Notes: generated by a model not told the origin, from the sequence alone. A stretch of DNA of 64,000 nucleotides from Pycnopodia helianthoides (GCA_032158295.1 CM063244.1:28451848-28515847), one strand, 5' to 3'; shown: positions 24,701 to 30,006, counted from the stretch's first letter. A program made the numbers and translations.

Positions 24701-27700
24701 ATTTAAATGTGAGCTTACAAGTCACAAAAGCGAAGCAGCACCACAACATTGTTGCAGACATCTTCCACATTCCTGAAATGTTTCAACATAGTTACTTCTG
24801 CTATGGCGTCATAATTTAATTGTTTCAAAGTTTAACGACCAATTTGGAAGTGTTGTGTAGACGACTTAATTACAAAGCAACCTGTAGACATGCACTGTGT
24901 GATGTCAGACTGCAGATTGTAGACTGCAGAGGTAACCTCTAAAGGTCTTTCTCTATACAGATAAAGTACATTTTACAATAACGAATCAATGCACTTTACT
25001 AATTATTGCCTGGTCACTCAAGACCTACCAAAAGTTCAAACAATATCACGTCCTTTTGTCACTTATTTGTGTTCATTTTGTAAACACCCAAGGAAAAATG
25101 GAATAGAAATGTACTTTCTTACGTAAGATAAGGAAGAAAATTACATTCCTGTAATCTTTGTCAGTTCCCTGGGGAGTATACAGCCCCAGGCTGCAGTGGC
25201 GCACCGAAGGCTTTATTAAACACAATATCAACCTCTGCCCTCCATTCTCACTAGGCTGCTAGCCATGACAATGACACCATATAATGCTTATTATCCTATT
25301 ATACTTTCAATCATTCAAAAATTCTCTCAAAATATGCACAATTTTCTCTCTTTTTCTATGTTTCTAGTAATTTGTTTGAAGAATGTTCTATTGTACAGAC
25401 ATTCCTTTGTTTATGTTCTGTACACCAAAGGTTTTAAGGAGGTGGATGTCCTCTGTAAAAAACAATTTGAATTAATCCAACCATTTTTTTTCAGGTTGCT
25501 TAAAATATGCAAATTGAATGATAGGGAGCTCTGATTAAGAGCATATAAATATTGCAAAATCTCAATAGTACATTTATAATGTGCCGTGTCTGTCATTATT
25601 GATACTCCTGGTGCTGAATTATCAAATTGGGTGGAGCTCGTTGAGAATGATTTTATGAGACGAAGCAACCATACTACAACACCTTGCAAGGTACAAGGTG
25701 AGGTGGTGCATATTGCTGCTAGACCATGCCAGAACACACTCGTCGCCAAATTCGTGTTTTTAAAGGATCAGTGTTCTGGGTTCTTTTACTTGCATTAACA
25801 CAACACACAGGCTCTATGGTTTTACGTCCCATCCAAAGGATGAATGCTTCATGCAAAAATGTTTTACATACCCAATTCACCTAGGGCCAATTTCATGGCT
25901 CTGCTTACAGCGGATTTCTGCGCTTACGTATCATAGAACTATGTGCTACAAGGGCTCCATAAGCGCAGAATTCCGCGGTAAGCAGAGCCATGAAATTGGG
26001 CCCTGACGTCATTGCACAATAAGTCTTTGTAGCACCATGTTGGGAGTCCGATATCCTGTGGGTTACTGTGGTAGACAGTGGCGTATCTAAGGTAGGGCAG
26101 GTATGGAACATGCCCTGGGTACCACTTGAAGTGGGACCACCTGTTATAGTGAAAAAGCGCATTTTGTACGATCTGTCTTTGATTATCATGGGTAAGATGC
26201 ACTTCTTGATCCCTTGCAGACGGCAAACTCCCCTCCTCTAAATGCGCGTCCACCATTTCCACCATTTCGGATATCACTTTCTTTATGTATATTTTGACAC
26301 CCAAAAGGGGGGACAGGATAGGCGCCTGTAAGTACGCTGCGCGCTTTTCAAGGAGATCAATATAAATTATTGGGTTGTACAGTGCTGGGAGCAACATGAC
26401 GACATACCTCACAGTGCCTCTGCACAGTGCCTCTGCTCAGTGCCAACTGGCAGTAAGACCATTCTCACGCACAGACTAGGGGGCGTAGTTTAGAGTTCTC
26501 AGTGCTTCCAATGGGCGCTTTTTTCCGTAGATATACCCCTGTTGTGCATGGATTATTTTTATGCGAAGCGCATGCAGTTAGATGCGCCTTATATCTTAAT
26601 AATAATAGTGGCTTTTTATATAACGCTCATATCCGTCACTCAGTGACGCTCAAGGCGCTTCAACATTCAGTATTTTTCCTGCAAGGTATTGTGGAGCTAC
26701 GTTTTTGAAGTATTGACCTAATCCTTTACATAGCACCATGTAATGGTTTACAAGGTGCTTTGGTGCAATCTGCTGCCAATCTTGACATCCATTTTGATTT
26801 TGAAAACGGCAGACCATACACAGACAGTAGCCATGTGTAATGTCAGTCCAAGGGGTCTGTACAATGAGAAATGAACTGCACCCAACTGAAGAATATTTAA
26901 CAATCATCTCAACGATGGAATTCCCTACTTTTAGTTCCCATGAAGCCGGCTCCACCCCCCGAGACGGCCAAGAAAGTGGCGTTCAAGAAGATGATGGACT
27001 TTGTGAAGGGAGACGACAGTAGTCAAGTTGCCAACAACCAACGGGAGATGAACCAGAAACTACAAATTATGCTGGAAGAAACACTGACTAAAAACATGCA
27101 TCTCCAACAGGTAGGTTGGTAGAATTCTCCCAATGATGCATTTCCTAATTTGGGGCCAGTTTGATGGTAACAAATTAATTGAAATTAATTGAAGTTATAA
27201 GCTTTCATGTGAGACACTGAACAGAAAAAAAACAATTGATGATTACTAAAAGTTATACAAACGATAACAATGAGTTATTGTCAGAACCCAACTTTTTCTC
27301 AAATTTTCATGTATTGAAGGACCATGCACAGTAGTCAATGTTGATAAAAATCAATTTTATTTATTTACTTATTTTTTTCTAAATGCCTTTAACCCACCTC
27401 AAATGTAGATTTTTAAATATTGACAGACTAGTTAATATACCCTATAAACTGAAGTACAAAGTAATGCCTCAAATGAAGCAGATATCTTAGATCAATGCTC
27501 TCCCAGCTCAGGAGTTTTCAATGGCTATTTCCTGGCTTCCAGCATGCAATTTAATAGCAGATAAAATTGCCACCACCCTAAAAAAAAAAACACCAAATGA
27601 TCCCCCAACTGTTTTTGCTTTTTATAATCTGAAGGACTGAGCAGGAGCGCTAAGTTGGAACATTGTTCTTTGATGGATAAAAATGTCTGTGAAATATGTG

Positions 27701-28316
27701 AGAAGTTAGAATTAGCTGTTGCAAACTGCTTACCAACCAAAAGGACTTGTAGTATAAATGCAACAAATGAGTTAGTGGCCTGACGTTTCGACCCTAGCAG
27801 AGTCTTTCTCGTTCAAGAAAGACTCTGCTAGGGTCGAAACGTCAGGCCACTAACTAATTTTTTTGCAAATATGTGAGAACTGAGGCACTAGGGCAACAGA
27901 ACACAAGCAGCAAATAAGATCTTATCTCAATTCCCTTTTAACTGACACTTAAGAAAACCCTTGGTGAAGCTAACTGATTCCACTGGCTAGTCACTGAAAA
28001 TGTAAAGAGGAAACCCTGTTGTTTAGTTGAGTTGTTTGTTTGTTTGTTATTTTCTGTTTCGATGATGAGTGCCCGCTTTGTCTGAAATCTAATTTGAATT
28101 CTGTTTGTTCCTTGTACTTCATGTACCTCACAGGACATTGAAATGCTATCGGGAGAGGTGGTACGACTGAGCAAGCTGGCACCCCTCGCATCATCGACTA
28201 GTCCACTCCATCCAAGTCATATCACATGGACAGCGGGTGATATCACTTCGGCGGATGGGGGTTCCCCACCCTCGTCGCCATCCCACTTAATGGGAGACCA
28301 GGCCAGTGCTCAGTAA
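711..28316 (+). CDS. GRIPAP1: GRIP1-associated protein 1 (GRASP-1) orthologue, 28 exons, 5'-partial
   Basis: Gene-level entry; exons are listed separately. I joined 28 exons by GT-AG boundaries and phase. They give one open frame of 814 residues plus stop, with every phase matching, which is strong internal proof. The product is almost wholly coiled coil (Glu/Lys/Gln-rich heptads). Blocks that I recognise from vertebrate GRIPAP1 appear in the right order: EKEEKRLLKEQL (about 170), KTKKKQE (205), DLQEARKSAEKRKTMLDDL (383), GWFERRL (468), KDLKRQL and KLQERLQ (556), ALEEKVRHLEES then IIEAHVM (660-692), and NQKLQIMLEE, LTKNMHLQQ, EMLSGEVVRLSK (730-770). In vertebrates the protein is a Rab4 effector on recycling endosomes that binds GRIP1 and syntaxin-13 and supports AMPA-receptor recycling; that role here is inferred by orthology. 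The human protein is about 840 residues, so roughly the first 100 are probably to the left of the window. Kv4 follows in the same orientation. Confidence 0.93.
1120..1250. repeat. Fragment of a TAAGC-rich interspersed repeat
   Basis: Contains repeated cttagcag/taagcagctct words that recur at 15167-15290, 33830-33990 and 56560-56710. Related in style to the GGGCCC palindromic family; highly diverged. Confidence 0.5.
1558..1626 (-). pseudogene. LINE ORF2 C-terminal remnant
   Basis: On the minus strand reads CGTKSHSNSF-like sequence homologous to the longer remnant at 6258-6449 (CRTKSHSNSFIPHTASPWNS). Only about 20 codons survive. Confidence 0.55.
1934..2067 (+). CDS. GRIPAP1: GRIPAP1 exon (visible 2)
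   Basis: Acceptor tttgtatag, donor gtgagc. Residues 17-62 of the visible protein: TMSGAATVLEE then an acidic Ser/Pro-rich linker (SSGDDVTNTESPDSPSQ). An inner AG at 1988-1989 could serve as a shorter acceptor, but only the 1934 start fits the phase of exon 1. Corresponds to the variable linker of vertebrate GRIPAP1. Confidence 0.7.
2586..2890 (+). repeat. Leu-tRNA-type SINE, diverged copy
   Basis: tRNA-like head (tggctgagcagtgtag) followed by the family body: gagcaagacacta, a cttcagatgggatgtaaag segment, a tgtaaaagaacccagtg segment and a caccttgcaaaaccttacaa tail. The B box is degraded. Confidence 0.75.
3499..3597 (+). CDS. GRIPAP1: GRIPAP1 exon (visible 3)
   Basis: Acceptor tatgtttcag, donor gtttgt. 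The leading AG completes Glu, giving ESELNSLLTDELDAFL and then an acidic stretch ending LEPK. Phase fits both neighbours. Confidence 0.8.
3681..3812 (+). repeat. tRNA-derived SINE (family A), copy 1
   Basis: Head at 3717-3787 has an A box (tagctcagttggtagagcg), an anticodon-stem-like hairpin and a B box (ggttcaaatcc), then the family tail tttttctttgttcaacccc. Repeats as a near-identical unit at 3995-4126 and more diverged at 38103-38242, and inverted near 7345-7400. Dispersal and a shared non-tRNA flank argue for a SINE rather than a working tRNA gene. Confidence 0.85.
3717..3787 (+). tRNA. tRNA-like head of SINE (pseudo-tRNA)
   Basis: Can be drawn as a cloverleaf with 7-nt anticodon loop TACGTAT (anticodon would read CGT, Thr-like) and an intact T-loop ttcaaat, but acceptor and T stems have mismatches. 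Interpreted as the Pol III promoter region of the SINE. Confidence 0.3.
3995..4126 (+). repeat. tRNA-derived SINE (family A), copy 2
   Basis: Near-identical direct repeat of 3681-3812 about 180 nt downstream. The anticodon stem has changed (cacctgtacttatccagag) while A and B boxes are intact. Confidence 0.85.
4312..4766. repeat. MITE with caagGTGAAATTCAGTTTTGTGATCC arms, copy A
   Basis: The left arm (4327-4375) and right arm (4700-4766) are inverse complements; the right arm ends gagcccctcttt. Same family as 9131-9530 and the truncated copy at the right edge of the window. Confidence 0.8.
5000..5400 (+). repeat. Third-type tRNA-headed repeat
   Basis: 5115-5180 has a diverged A box (ggtggctagtataaagcac) and B box (ggtttgattcc), followed by a body with ctggttcttttctgtgccat. 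A SINE-like copy; no second full copy recognised here. Confidence 0.4.
5862..5963 (+). CDS. GRIPAP1: GRIPAP1 exon (visible 4)
   Basis: Acceptor tcctttacag, donor gtaata. Encodes DPVAVLQGHAKQLKHRL followed by a helical segment ending VKLMSK (residues 95-128). Both ends split a codon after its first base. Confidence 0.85.
6170..6450 (-). pseudogene. LINE 3' end (reverse transcriptase ORF C-terminus plus 3' UTR)
   Basis: Minus-strand 6449-6258 reads CRTKSHSNSFIPHTASPWNS, a short gap, then YNLGCFKRNINSYLQLP and stop: the typical tail of CR1/L2-like LINE ORF2 (WNSLP then FK...). The 3' UTR-like part (6257-6180) recurs on the + strand at 46328-46441. 5'-truncated and dead. Confidence 0.8.
6587..6633 (+). 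CDS. GRIPAP1: GRIPAP1 exon (visible 5)
   Basis: Acceptor ttttcacag, preceded by a long T tract; donor gtagga. Encodes DEVDEKGAESFDSTTQ, an acidic linker (residues 129-144), 47 nt. Confidence 0.85.
6743..6794 (+). CDS. GRIPAP1: GRIPAP1 exon (visible 6)
   Basis: Acceptor cctttttcag, donor gtaggt. Encodes GELQGLVTPEMTTKGFS (residues 145-161) plus 1 nt. Linker ahead of the first strongly conserved coiled-coil block. Confidence 0.85.
7140..7282 (+). repeat. Interspersed repeat with gcctctgttgccctggtctt
   Basis: About 140 bp unit: tggcctctgttgtcctggtc, ccttggtgccccatcaaaag, gattttccaatggaagtgcc, ending aaattccaggcctg. Copies at 41948-42095, 56845-56990 and, inverted, 57660-57810. Confidence 0.75.
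7300..7625 (-). repeat. tRNA-derived SINE family A, inverted fragments
   Basis: Two inverted partial heads (7370-7400 gactagggcgggatttgaac; 7590-7618 gacaagaacgggatttgaac), each next to the gttgaacaaagaaaa tail, with the ccagggatcacacccaggtt body between them. Confidence 0.7.
7767..7837 (+). CDS. GRIPAP1: GRIPAP1 exon (visible 7)
   Basis: Acceptor ccatcttcag, donor gtacag. Encodes DLQLVIDTEKEEKRLLKEQL then HQAK (residues 162-185). EKEEKRLL matches a block I remember in vertebrate GRIPAP1. Confidence 0.92.
8008..8391. repeat. TTAA-flanked MITE (GGCACTGGACAC family)
   Basis: Flanked by TTAA at 8004-8007 and 8392-8395. Ends are inverse complements (agacactggacacctttggt ... ccaatagtgtccagtgcct). 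Same family as 16675-17026. The TTAA duplication is characteristic of piggyBac-type insertion; 384 bp, non-coding. Confidence 0.88.
8463..8790 (+). repeat. Leu-tRNA-type SINE copy
   Basis: Head tggctgagcggtctaggaca, ccagactcaaattctgg, then ttcaggtcccggtcatggca resembles tRNA-Leu(CAA) with its long variable arm; body gagcaagactcttgacc follows. The 3' half is diverged. Confidence 0.85.
9030..9077 (+). CDS. GRIPAP1: GRIPAP1 exon (visible 8)
   Basis: Acceptor tttttctag, donor gtgggt. A 48-nt in-phase exon encoding VSHKAEVANFSQEIAK (residues 186-201). Confidence 0.9.
9131..9530. repeat. 400 bp MITE with AAAGAGGGGC terminal inverted repeats, copy B
   Basis: Starts AAAGAGGGGCACCAAGGTGA and ends with inverse complement CCTTGGAGCCCCTCTTT; arms pair for roughly 60 bp. 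The interior holds no ORF. Confidence 0.85.
9855..9950 (+). repeat. SINE 3' tail with (ATT)n
   Basis: tgcgccttgagcacc, then ctcaatataaatactctgta and nine or so ATT units: the end of the Leu-tRNA-type SINE, just upstream of microexon 9. Confidence 0.7.
10009..10040 (+). CDS. GRIPAP1: GRIPAP1 microexon (visible 9)
   Basis: A 32-nt exon with acceptor catttgtag and donor gtaaat. Encodes LTEKTKKKQE plus AG. The KKKQES junction with exon 10 matches vertebrate GRIPAP1. It lies about 60 nt downstream of an ATT-repeat tail of a SINE fragment (9930-9950). Confidence 0.9.
10489..10536 (+). CDS. GRIPAP1: GRIPAP1 exon (visible 10)
   Basis: Acceptor attttgtag, donor gtaagt. Encodes SLVQLQNEKEHLYNDS plus AA of the next Lys (residues 212-227). 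NEKEHLYNDS parallels TEKETLFNDS of the vertebrate protein. Confidence 0.92.
10537..10815 (+). repeat. Degenerate minisatellite in GRIPAP1 intron 10
   Basis: Built of gttagccacttgtggttctg-like units alternating with gctattagcttattgctgca segments; a higher-order period of about 110-150 bp. Begins inside the donor region of exon 10 (gcaagccgctcg). Confidence 0.8.
10920..11065 (-). repeat. tRNA-derived SINE family C, inverted copy
   Basis: Inverse complement of 30133-30275: contains tactactcgggtgggattgg (B-box side) and agcactgtatactcagtact. Confidence 0.65.
11225..11270 (+). CDS. GRIPAP1: GRIPAP1 exon (visible 11)
   Basis: Acceptor tgtttcag, donor gtgagt. Encodes KLQMENLQVKKNKESE (residues 228-243), 46 nt. 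Confidence 0.9.
11510..11720 (+). repeat. Single arm of the cgaaacgt fold-back family
   Basis: Contains ctgaagacgagcagag, tatactgttcgaaacgttga, accggcttctttcagagcca and atggttgtacccgcaagttt; equals the right half of the palindrome at 31727-31966. Carries a hammerhead-like core at 11550-11583 (see findings). Confidence 0.8.
11937..11990 (+). CDS. GRIPAP1: GRIPAP1 exon (visible 12)
   Basis: Acceptor ttgtctctag, donor gtatgt. Encodes DLKKEKLKVLEELTRVKQ (residues 244-261), a clean coiled-coil segment. Confidence 0.92.
12095..12215 (+). repeat. 35-bp minisatellite
   Basis: Unit gatgacttgtgactcagact plus cgactcactatggtc, three to four copies, with decayed relatives to about 12310, ending shortly before exon 13. 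Confidence 0.85.
12352..12429 (+). CDS. GRIPAP1: GRIPAP1 exon (visible 13)
   Basis: Acceptor tctgtctgtag, donor gtaaga. Encodes 26 residues beginning GMAEQNDKSQLRIQELQ (262-287). Heptad pattern continues in phase 0. Confidence 0.92.
12480..12715 (+). repeat. Short tandem repeat array, ggttaataRaac
   Basis: About 15 imperfect units of 14-17 bp such as ggttaataaaactggttaat within GRIPAP1 intron 13. Confidence 0.85.
12909..12986 (+). CDS. GRIPAP1: GRIPAP1 exon (visible 14)
   Basis: Acceptor gggagcatag has a poor pyrimidine tract; donor gtactt. Encodes AANSEQAVVFKESVECLRVE then LAQTKQ (residues 288-313). The weak acceptor suggests a possibly regulated exon; skipping it would keep the frame (78 nt). 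Confidence 0.87.
12987..14550. other. GRIPAP1 intron 14
   Basis: No exon or clear repeat family recognised, apart from a B-box-like ttaatccctgtgaatcaaacc (about 13528-13548) suggesting an old inverted SINE and a G/T-rich patch at 14335-14400. Confidence 0.5.
14551..14589 (+). CDS. GRIPAP1: GRIPAP1 exon (visible 15)
   Basis: Acceptor ctatccttag, donor gtaatt. A 39-nt in-frame exon encoding VQSVTADECNRLK (residues 314-326). Confidence 0.88.
14964..15155 (+). CDS. GRIPAP1: GRIPAP1 exon (visible 16)
   Basis: Acceptor tggcaacag, donor gtaaaa. The largest exon (64 codons, residues 327-390), from DLYVAAQGQLEELQLSHSKL to NDRDNLHRDLQEARK. NSRL-like NTRL and LQEARK align with the vertebrate central coiled coil. 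Confidence 0.95.
15167..15290. repeat. TAAGC-rich interspersed repeat
   Basis: cagggcccagtttcttttgt then taagcacacaacttgctaag and aatgctaagcagaagtggtt; related copies at 33830-33990 (inverted) and 56560-56710. Confidence 0.65.
16295..16670. repeat. TTAA-flanked MITE (AGGAACATTACAGAATTG family)
   Basis: Flanked by TTAA at 16291-16294 and 16671-16674. Ends aggaacattacagaattg ... caattctgtaatgttcct are an exact 18-bp inverted repeat. A partial relative of its interior occurs at about 50310-50460. Confidence 0.92.
16675..17026. repeat. TTAA-flanked MITE (GGCACTGGACAC family), second copy
   Basis: Shares its left TTAA (16671-16674) with the preceding MITE and has TTAA at 17027-17030 on the right. 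Ends aggcagtggatgcttttggt and ccaaaagtatatcctgcct. Same family as 8008-8391 (shared interior gtaatttctcact and gcgactccgtctgaagt-like words). Confidence 0.9.
17105..17209 (+). CDS. GRIPAP1: GRIPAP1 exon (visible 17)
   Basis: Acceptor gtgtacag, donor gtaatt. Encodes SAEKRKTMLDDLAIQTQ and on to MGRLSESHE (residues 391-425). SAEKRK(T/A)MLD is one of the best conserved GRIPAP1 motifs. A MITE ends only about 75 nt upstream, at 17026. Confidence 0.96.
17385..17583 (+). repeat. 23-bp minisatellite with repeated CCAAT
   Basis: Eight to nine units of tagcaaccaatgtactatac plus cta in GRIPAP1 intron 17. Each good unit contains CCAAT. Confidence 0.88.
17854..17895 (+). CDS. GRIPAP1: GRIPAP1 exon (visible 18)
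   Basis: Acceptor tttttttcaacag, donor gtgagt. 42 nt, encoding NERDNLKQQLQEQT (residues 426-439). Confidence 0.92.
18388..18501 (+). CDS. GRIPAP1: GRIPAP1 exon (visible 19)
   Basis: Acceptor tgtactcag, donor gtgaat. 38 codons from KLCRELEPLKDQLVDREAK to ETRGWFERRLAETE (residues 440-477). GWFERRL is a diagnostic GRIPAP1 signature. Confidence 0.96.
18863..18940 (+). CDS. GRIPAP1: GRIPAP1 exon (visible 20)
   Basis: Acceptor aatctttcag, donor gtacgt. Encodes EELKNTKESHEDEVSTLNEQ then HSKSSR (residues 478-503). Confidence 0.92.
19208..19303 (+). CDS. GRIPAP1: GRIPAP1 exon (visible 21)
   Basis: Acceptor gtttttttag, donor gtaaac. 32 codons, EMEEEAAEKELELNLAQEQR and on to VDKLKQ (residues 504-535). 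Confidence 0.93.
19485..19541 (+). CDS. GRIPAP1: GRIPAP1 exon (visible 22)
   Basis: Acceptor atttaacag, donor gtaatt. Encodes EAKDGIEERKIGEKKGYTM (residues 536-554), parallel to the vertebrate segment around DGQRILEKKGS. Confidence 0.93.
19915..20292 (+). repeat. Leu-tRNA-type SINE, 3' two-thirds, abutting exon 23
   Basis: From gcagagtgtgggttcgaatc through the acacttgtgtccttaagcaa body to the tail gcgccctatataagaagcca ttattattg. The exon 23 acceptor follows 11 nt later. Very similar to 42841-43255. Confidence 0.9.
20304..20464 (+). CDS. GRIPAP1: GRIPAP1 exon (visible 23)
   Basis: Acceptor ttgctgccag, donor gtagtt. Encodes VKDLKRQLRQERKRGDKLQE and on to SFDDRQKFDS (residues 555-607). LKRQL, ERKR and DKLQERLQ match the vertebrate core. 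The acceptor sits right after the 3' tail of a Leu-tRNA-type SINE (ends about 20292). Confidence 0.96.
20637..20810. repeat. TA-flanked MITE with CRE and YY1-like motifs, copy 1
   Basis: tagaccttatgcat ... atgcataaggtcta is a perfect 14-bp terminal inverted repeat. Interior contains the full palindrome TGACGTCA (20652-20659) and ctaagatggcgg (YY1-like). Related copies at 21860-22027 (inverted), 43283-43457 and 46467-46610. Confidence 0.88.
20895..21215. repeat. Two Leu-tRNA-type SINE pieces, head to head across poly-G
   Basis: A + strand head (20941-20992, ggttcaaatcccagtcatga, acacttgtgtcc) stops at G13 (20993-21005); beyond it an inverted copy runs to 21215 (gctcaaggacacaagtgcca, gaacccacactctgacaaca). 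Confidence 0.85.
21264..21324 (+). CDS. GRIPAP1: GRIPAP1 exon (visible 24)
   Basis: Acceptor gatttgcag, donor gtgagt. Encodes SSVSSWSMTGQMAKDTSEIA then Pro (residues 608-628), a Ser-rich linker analogous to the SSSISSFS region of vertebrates. Confidence 0.9.
21860..22027 (-). repeat. CRE/YY1 MITE family, inverted copy 2
   Basis: Runs tagactttctgcattgacat to gcataaggtcta, with ccatcttagaggta and gacctctatgtgagggcgcc in inverse order relative to copy 1. Confidence 0.78.
22408..22512 (+). CDS. GRIPAP1: GRIPAP1 exon (visible 25)
   Basis: Acceptor tgatgtgtag, donor gtcaaa. 35 codons, SPNGSMMSAALSEETSELIA and on to TANWALEEK (residues 629-663). The final block corresponds to EKWMLEEK of the vertebrate protein. 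Confidence 0.94.
23099..23195 (+). CDS. GRIPAP1: GRIPAP1 exon (visible 26)
   Basis: Acceptor ctctgtacag, donor gtaggt. Encodes VRHLEESNGCMADDLLKKTA then IIEAHVMERKVI plus 1 nt. A nearer donor at 23189 would shift exon 27 into an early stop, so 23195 is preferred. Confidence 0.94.
23926..24230. repeat. Long inverted repeat (fold-back MITE)
   Basis: Left arm 23930-24029 (gtacaatgacttgcttagtc ... ggggcaagcttttg) and right arm 24123-24226 (caaaagcttgcccc ... gcacgtcattgtac) pair over about 97 bp with few mismatches, around a 93-nt centre. Weaker pairing (agtgcactcaataagc) extends outward. Confidence 0.88.
25882..26005. repeat. GGGCCC-ended palindromic MITE, short form, copy 2
   Basis: tagggccaatttcatggctc ... 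gagccatgaaattgggccct; 124 bp with cttacgtatcatagaactat centre. Matches 58457-58590. Confidence 0.85.
26590..26780 (-). repeat. Leu-tRNA-type SINE, inverted 3' part
   Basis: Reads inversely as the family tail: ataatagtggctttttatat, gctcaaggcgcttcaacatt, ttgcaatctgctgccaatc-like end. Confidence 0.75.
26935..27110 (+). CDS. GRIPAP1: GRIPAP1 exon (visible 27)
   Basis: Acceptor ctacttttag, donor gtaggt. Begins VPMKPAPPPETAKKVAFKKM, then a short basic-acidic linker, then NQREMNQKLQIMLEETLTKN and MHLQQ (residues 696-754). The second half is the highly conserved C-terminal coiled coil used in vertebrates for endosomal partners. Confidence 0.95.
27770..27855. repeat. Perfect 40-bp hairpin in GRIPAP1 intron 27
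   Basis: Arms 27770-27809 (agttagtggcctgacgtttc ... gagtctttct) and 27816-27855 are exact inverse complements with a 6-nt loop (cgttca). Arm-related, unfolded copies lie at 31345-31460 and 32560-32635. Confidence 0.95.
28134..28316 (+). CDS. GRIPAP1: GRIPAP1 terminal exon (visible 28)
   Basis: Acceptor acctcacag; stop TAA at 28314-28316. Begins DIEMLSGEVVRLSKLAPLAS, followed by a Ser/Pro/Gly-rich tail ending GDQASAQ (residues 755-814). EMLSGEVVRLSK matches vertebrate EVLSQEIVRLSK; the roughly 45-residue tail after it has no clear counterpart and is longer than the vertebrate one. Confidence 0.95.
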   Translation, partial: DIEMLSGEVVRLSKLAPLASSTSPLHPSHITWTAGDITSADGGSPPSSPSHLMGDQASAQ

Positions 28317-29288
28317 CAGCGATTCCAACGATATTTTATACTCTATGAATTTATGATATGAATGTGCAGTATTTGTCAGTGCTGCATCATATTACTATTA
28401 AAGTACTAGTTAAAAGCAACACCACTGGGTACAACTTAGGGGCTGTTGGGCTGAATATTGGCGAGCTAAAGTTTTTGTGCTGAGCAAAAAGTGGTGAGAA
28501 ATGAGCCATGGTCCCTTCTCATACTGCTGCAAATTTTGTTCAGCAGCCAACATTCTGAGTAAAGTACATTTTGTATGACTGGTGCCATCCTAATTTGTGC
28601 ATGAACTGCAGATGAATTGTTTAACCTTAGCAATGTCCTGGGTTGATTAAAACGGCCCTATTTATGTTGCATTTGTATAGGTCACAACGCACCATGTAAC
28701 CTTTGAAATTAACTTCTTCTTTTTTAAGTTCAAGTTGTGACCGAAACAGACTCTGGGAAGTCAGCTCTGAACTTGTGTATGTCTTGACTGCAGTCAATGT
28801 TTTTAGAACTTTTATTTGAAAATGAAGATAGTAATATCCAGCTTACAATGCATGGCAATACATATATTTTATACAGGGCGCTGCTCAGGGTTGAACACTG
28901 CATGCACAGTTTTCTCAAATACGGCACAGAACTTAAAAACTCCTATTTCACAGAGGCGTTGTTCAAGTACACTTAGATAAAGCTTTCCACAGCAGAGTCA
29001 GGTTACCAGTGAAAATACAATGTGTTATGTATACTGTTTGTGTTTGGTTCCCTGAAATGTTTGCTTTTATTGTCGGCAAATATATTTTGCTCAGCCGCTG
29101 TATGAAATTGTCCCAAGGGTGTAGACAAATCCATTTGGGATGTCCTGTACCGGTGGTTTCCACCATTAATTGGATGCTAATACGCCCTGGGTCCTTTTTT
29201 ATAACGCACATCAAGCCTCTCCGACCAATGGTGTTGGTGCAACTATAGACCAGAACTTTTTATTGAGGGAGTTGCATCATGGAGGGAC

Positions 29289-29537
29289 CAGGGCCCAATT
29301 TCATGGCTCTGCTTACCGTAAGCAAAGAATCGGCGCTTGCGGAAGCAGGGAATTCCGCGCTTACGTCAAGCGTATTTCACGGGTTAGCGGGGAATTTCGG
29401 CTTGTGCGCGTGCGTACTCCACGTTACTAGGCATTCTACGCTTACACAGCTAGCGCAGAAATTCGGTGCTTGAACAGTAAGCGGAAAATGGTCAAGCGCA
29501 GAATTCGGCGGTAAGCAGAGCCATGAAATTGGGCCCA
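29289..29537. repeat. GGGCCC-ended palindromic MITE, long form, copy 3
   Basis: cagggcccaatttcatggct at left and agccatgaaattgggcccag at right: a near-perfect terminal inverted repeat of about 30 bp that extends, less perfectly, inward. 249 bp. Confidence 0.9.
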
Positions 29538-29692
29538 GTTTTCTTCGATAATGTGGTTGCTGGACGCCAAGTTCAGTCCAATCGTAGCACAACCCAATGT
29601 GCAGTCTAGTCTGGCACCCTGTATGCACACATGCATTTTTTGGACCGAAGATGACTTTTAGACCCAGCTCTGTTTTAGACCATGCAACCTTG

Positions 29693-30006
29693 GTTACAAA
29701 AAGAGTGACCTTGTACATTCCAGGGCATTTCCTGGCAGGCAAGACACTGCACTGGTCATATGGGAAATTTTACATTTTGTATCACAAATTCCGCATAAAT
29801 TCAAGAGTTATAAAAACAACAGCTATACAATTGTTGAGATGTACCCTCTTTCTTCATATCAAAAGTTGATAAAAATCAGACAGTGCAATCCCCATGAAAT
29901 GTAAGATTTAATGTTTTCTTCCATTGGACTGTGTGGCTGCAGGAAGTCCAGGCTCTGTGGTTCTTTTGTAAACATGTGATGTCACACGTTACACGGTCTA
30001 TACAAA
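29693..30006 (+). repeat. 310-bp interspersed repeat (ccagggcat family), copy 1
   Basis: From acaaaaagagtgaccttgta to gtcacacgttacacggtcta. Full-length relative at 30767-31082 and a 5'-short one at 37470-37750, all in the same orientation. Family not recognised. Confidence 0.85.

Larger units (their letters stand above)
23196..26934. other. GRIPAP1 intron 26 (3.7 kb)
   Basis: Largest GRIPAP1 intron here. Holds a long inverted repeat (23926-24230), a short GGGCCC palindromic MITE (25882-26005), inverted SINE fragments (25680-25870 and 26590-26780) and diverged repeats at 23470-23700. Phases of exons 26 and 27 match, so no exon is required. Confidence 0.7.

Noticed and set aside
25939..26412. 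157-codon minus-strand ORF as a gene
   Set aside because: Uses a GTG start, runs into a MITE at its 3' end, and has no recognisable domain apart from NPIIY.
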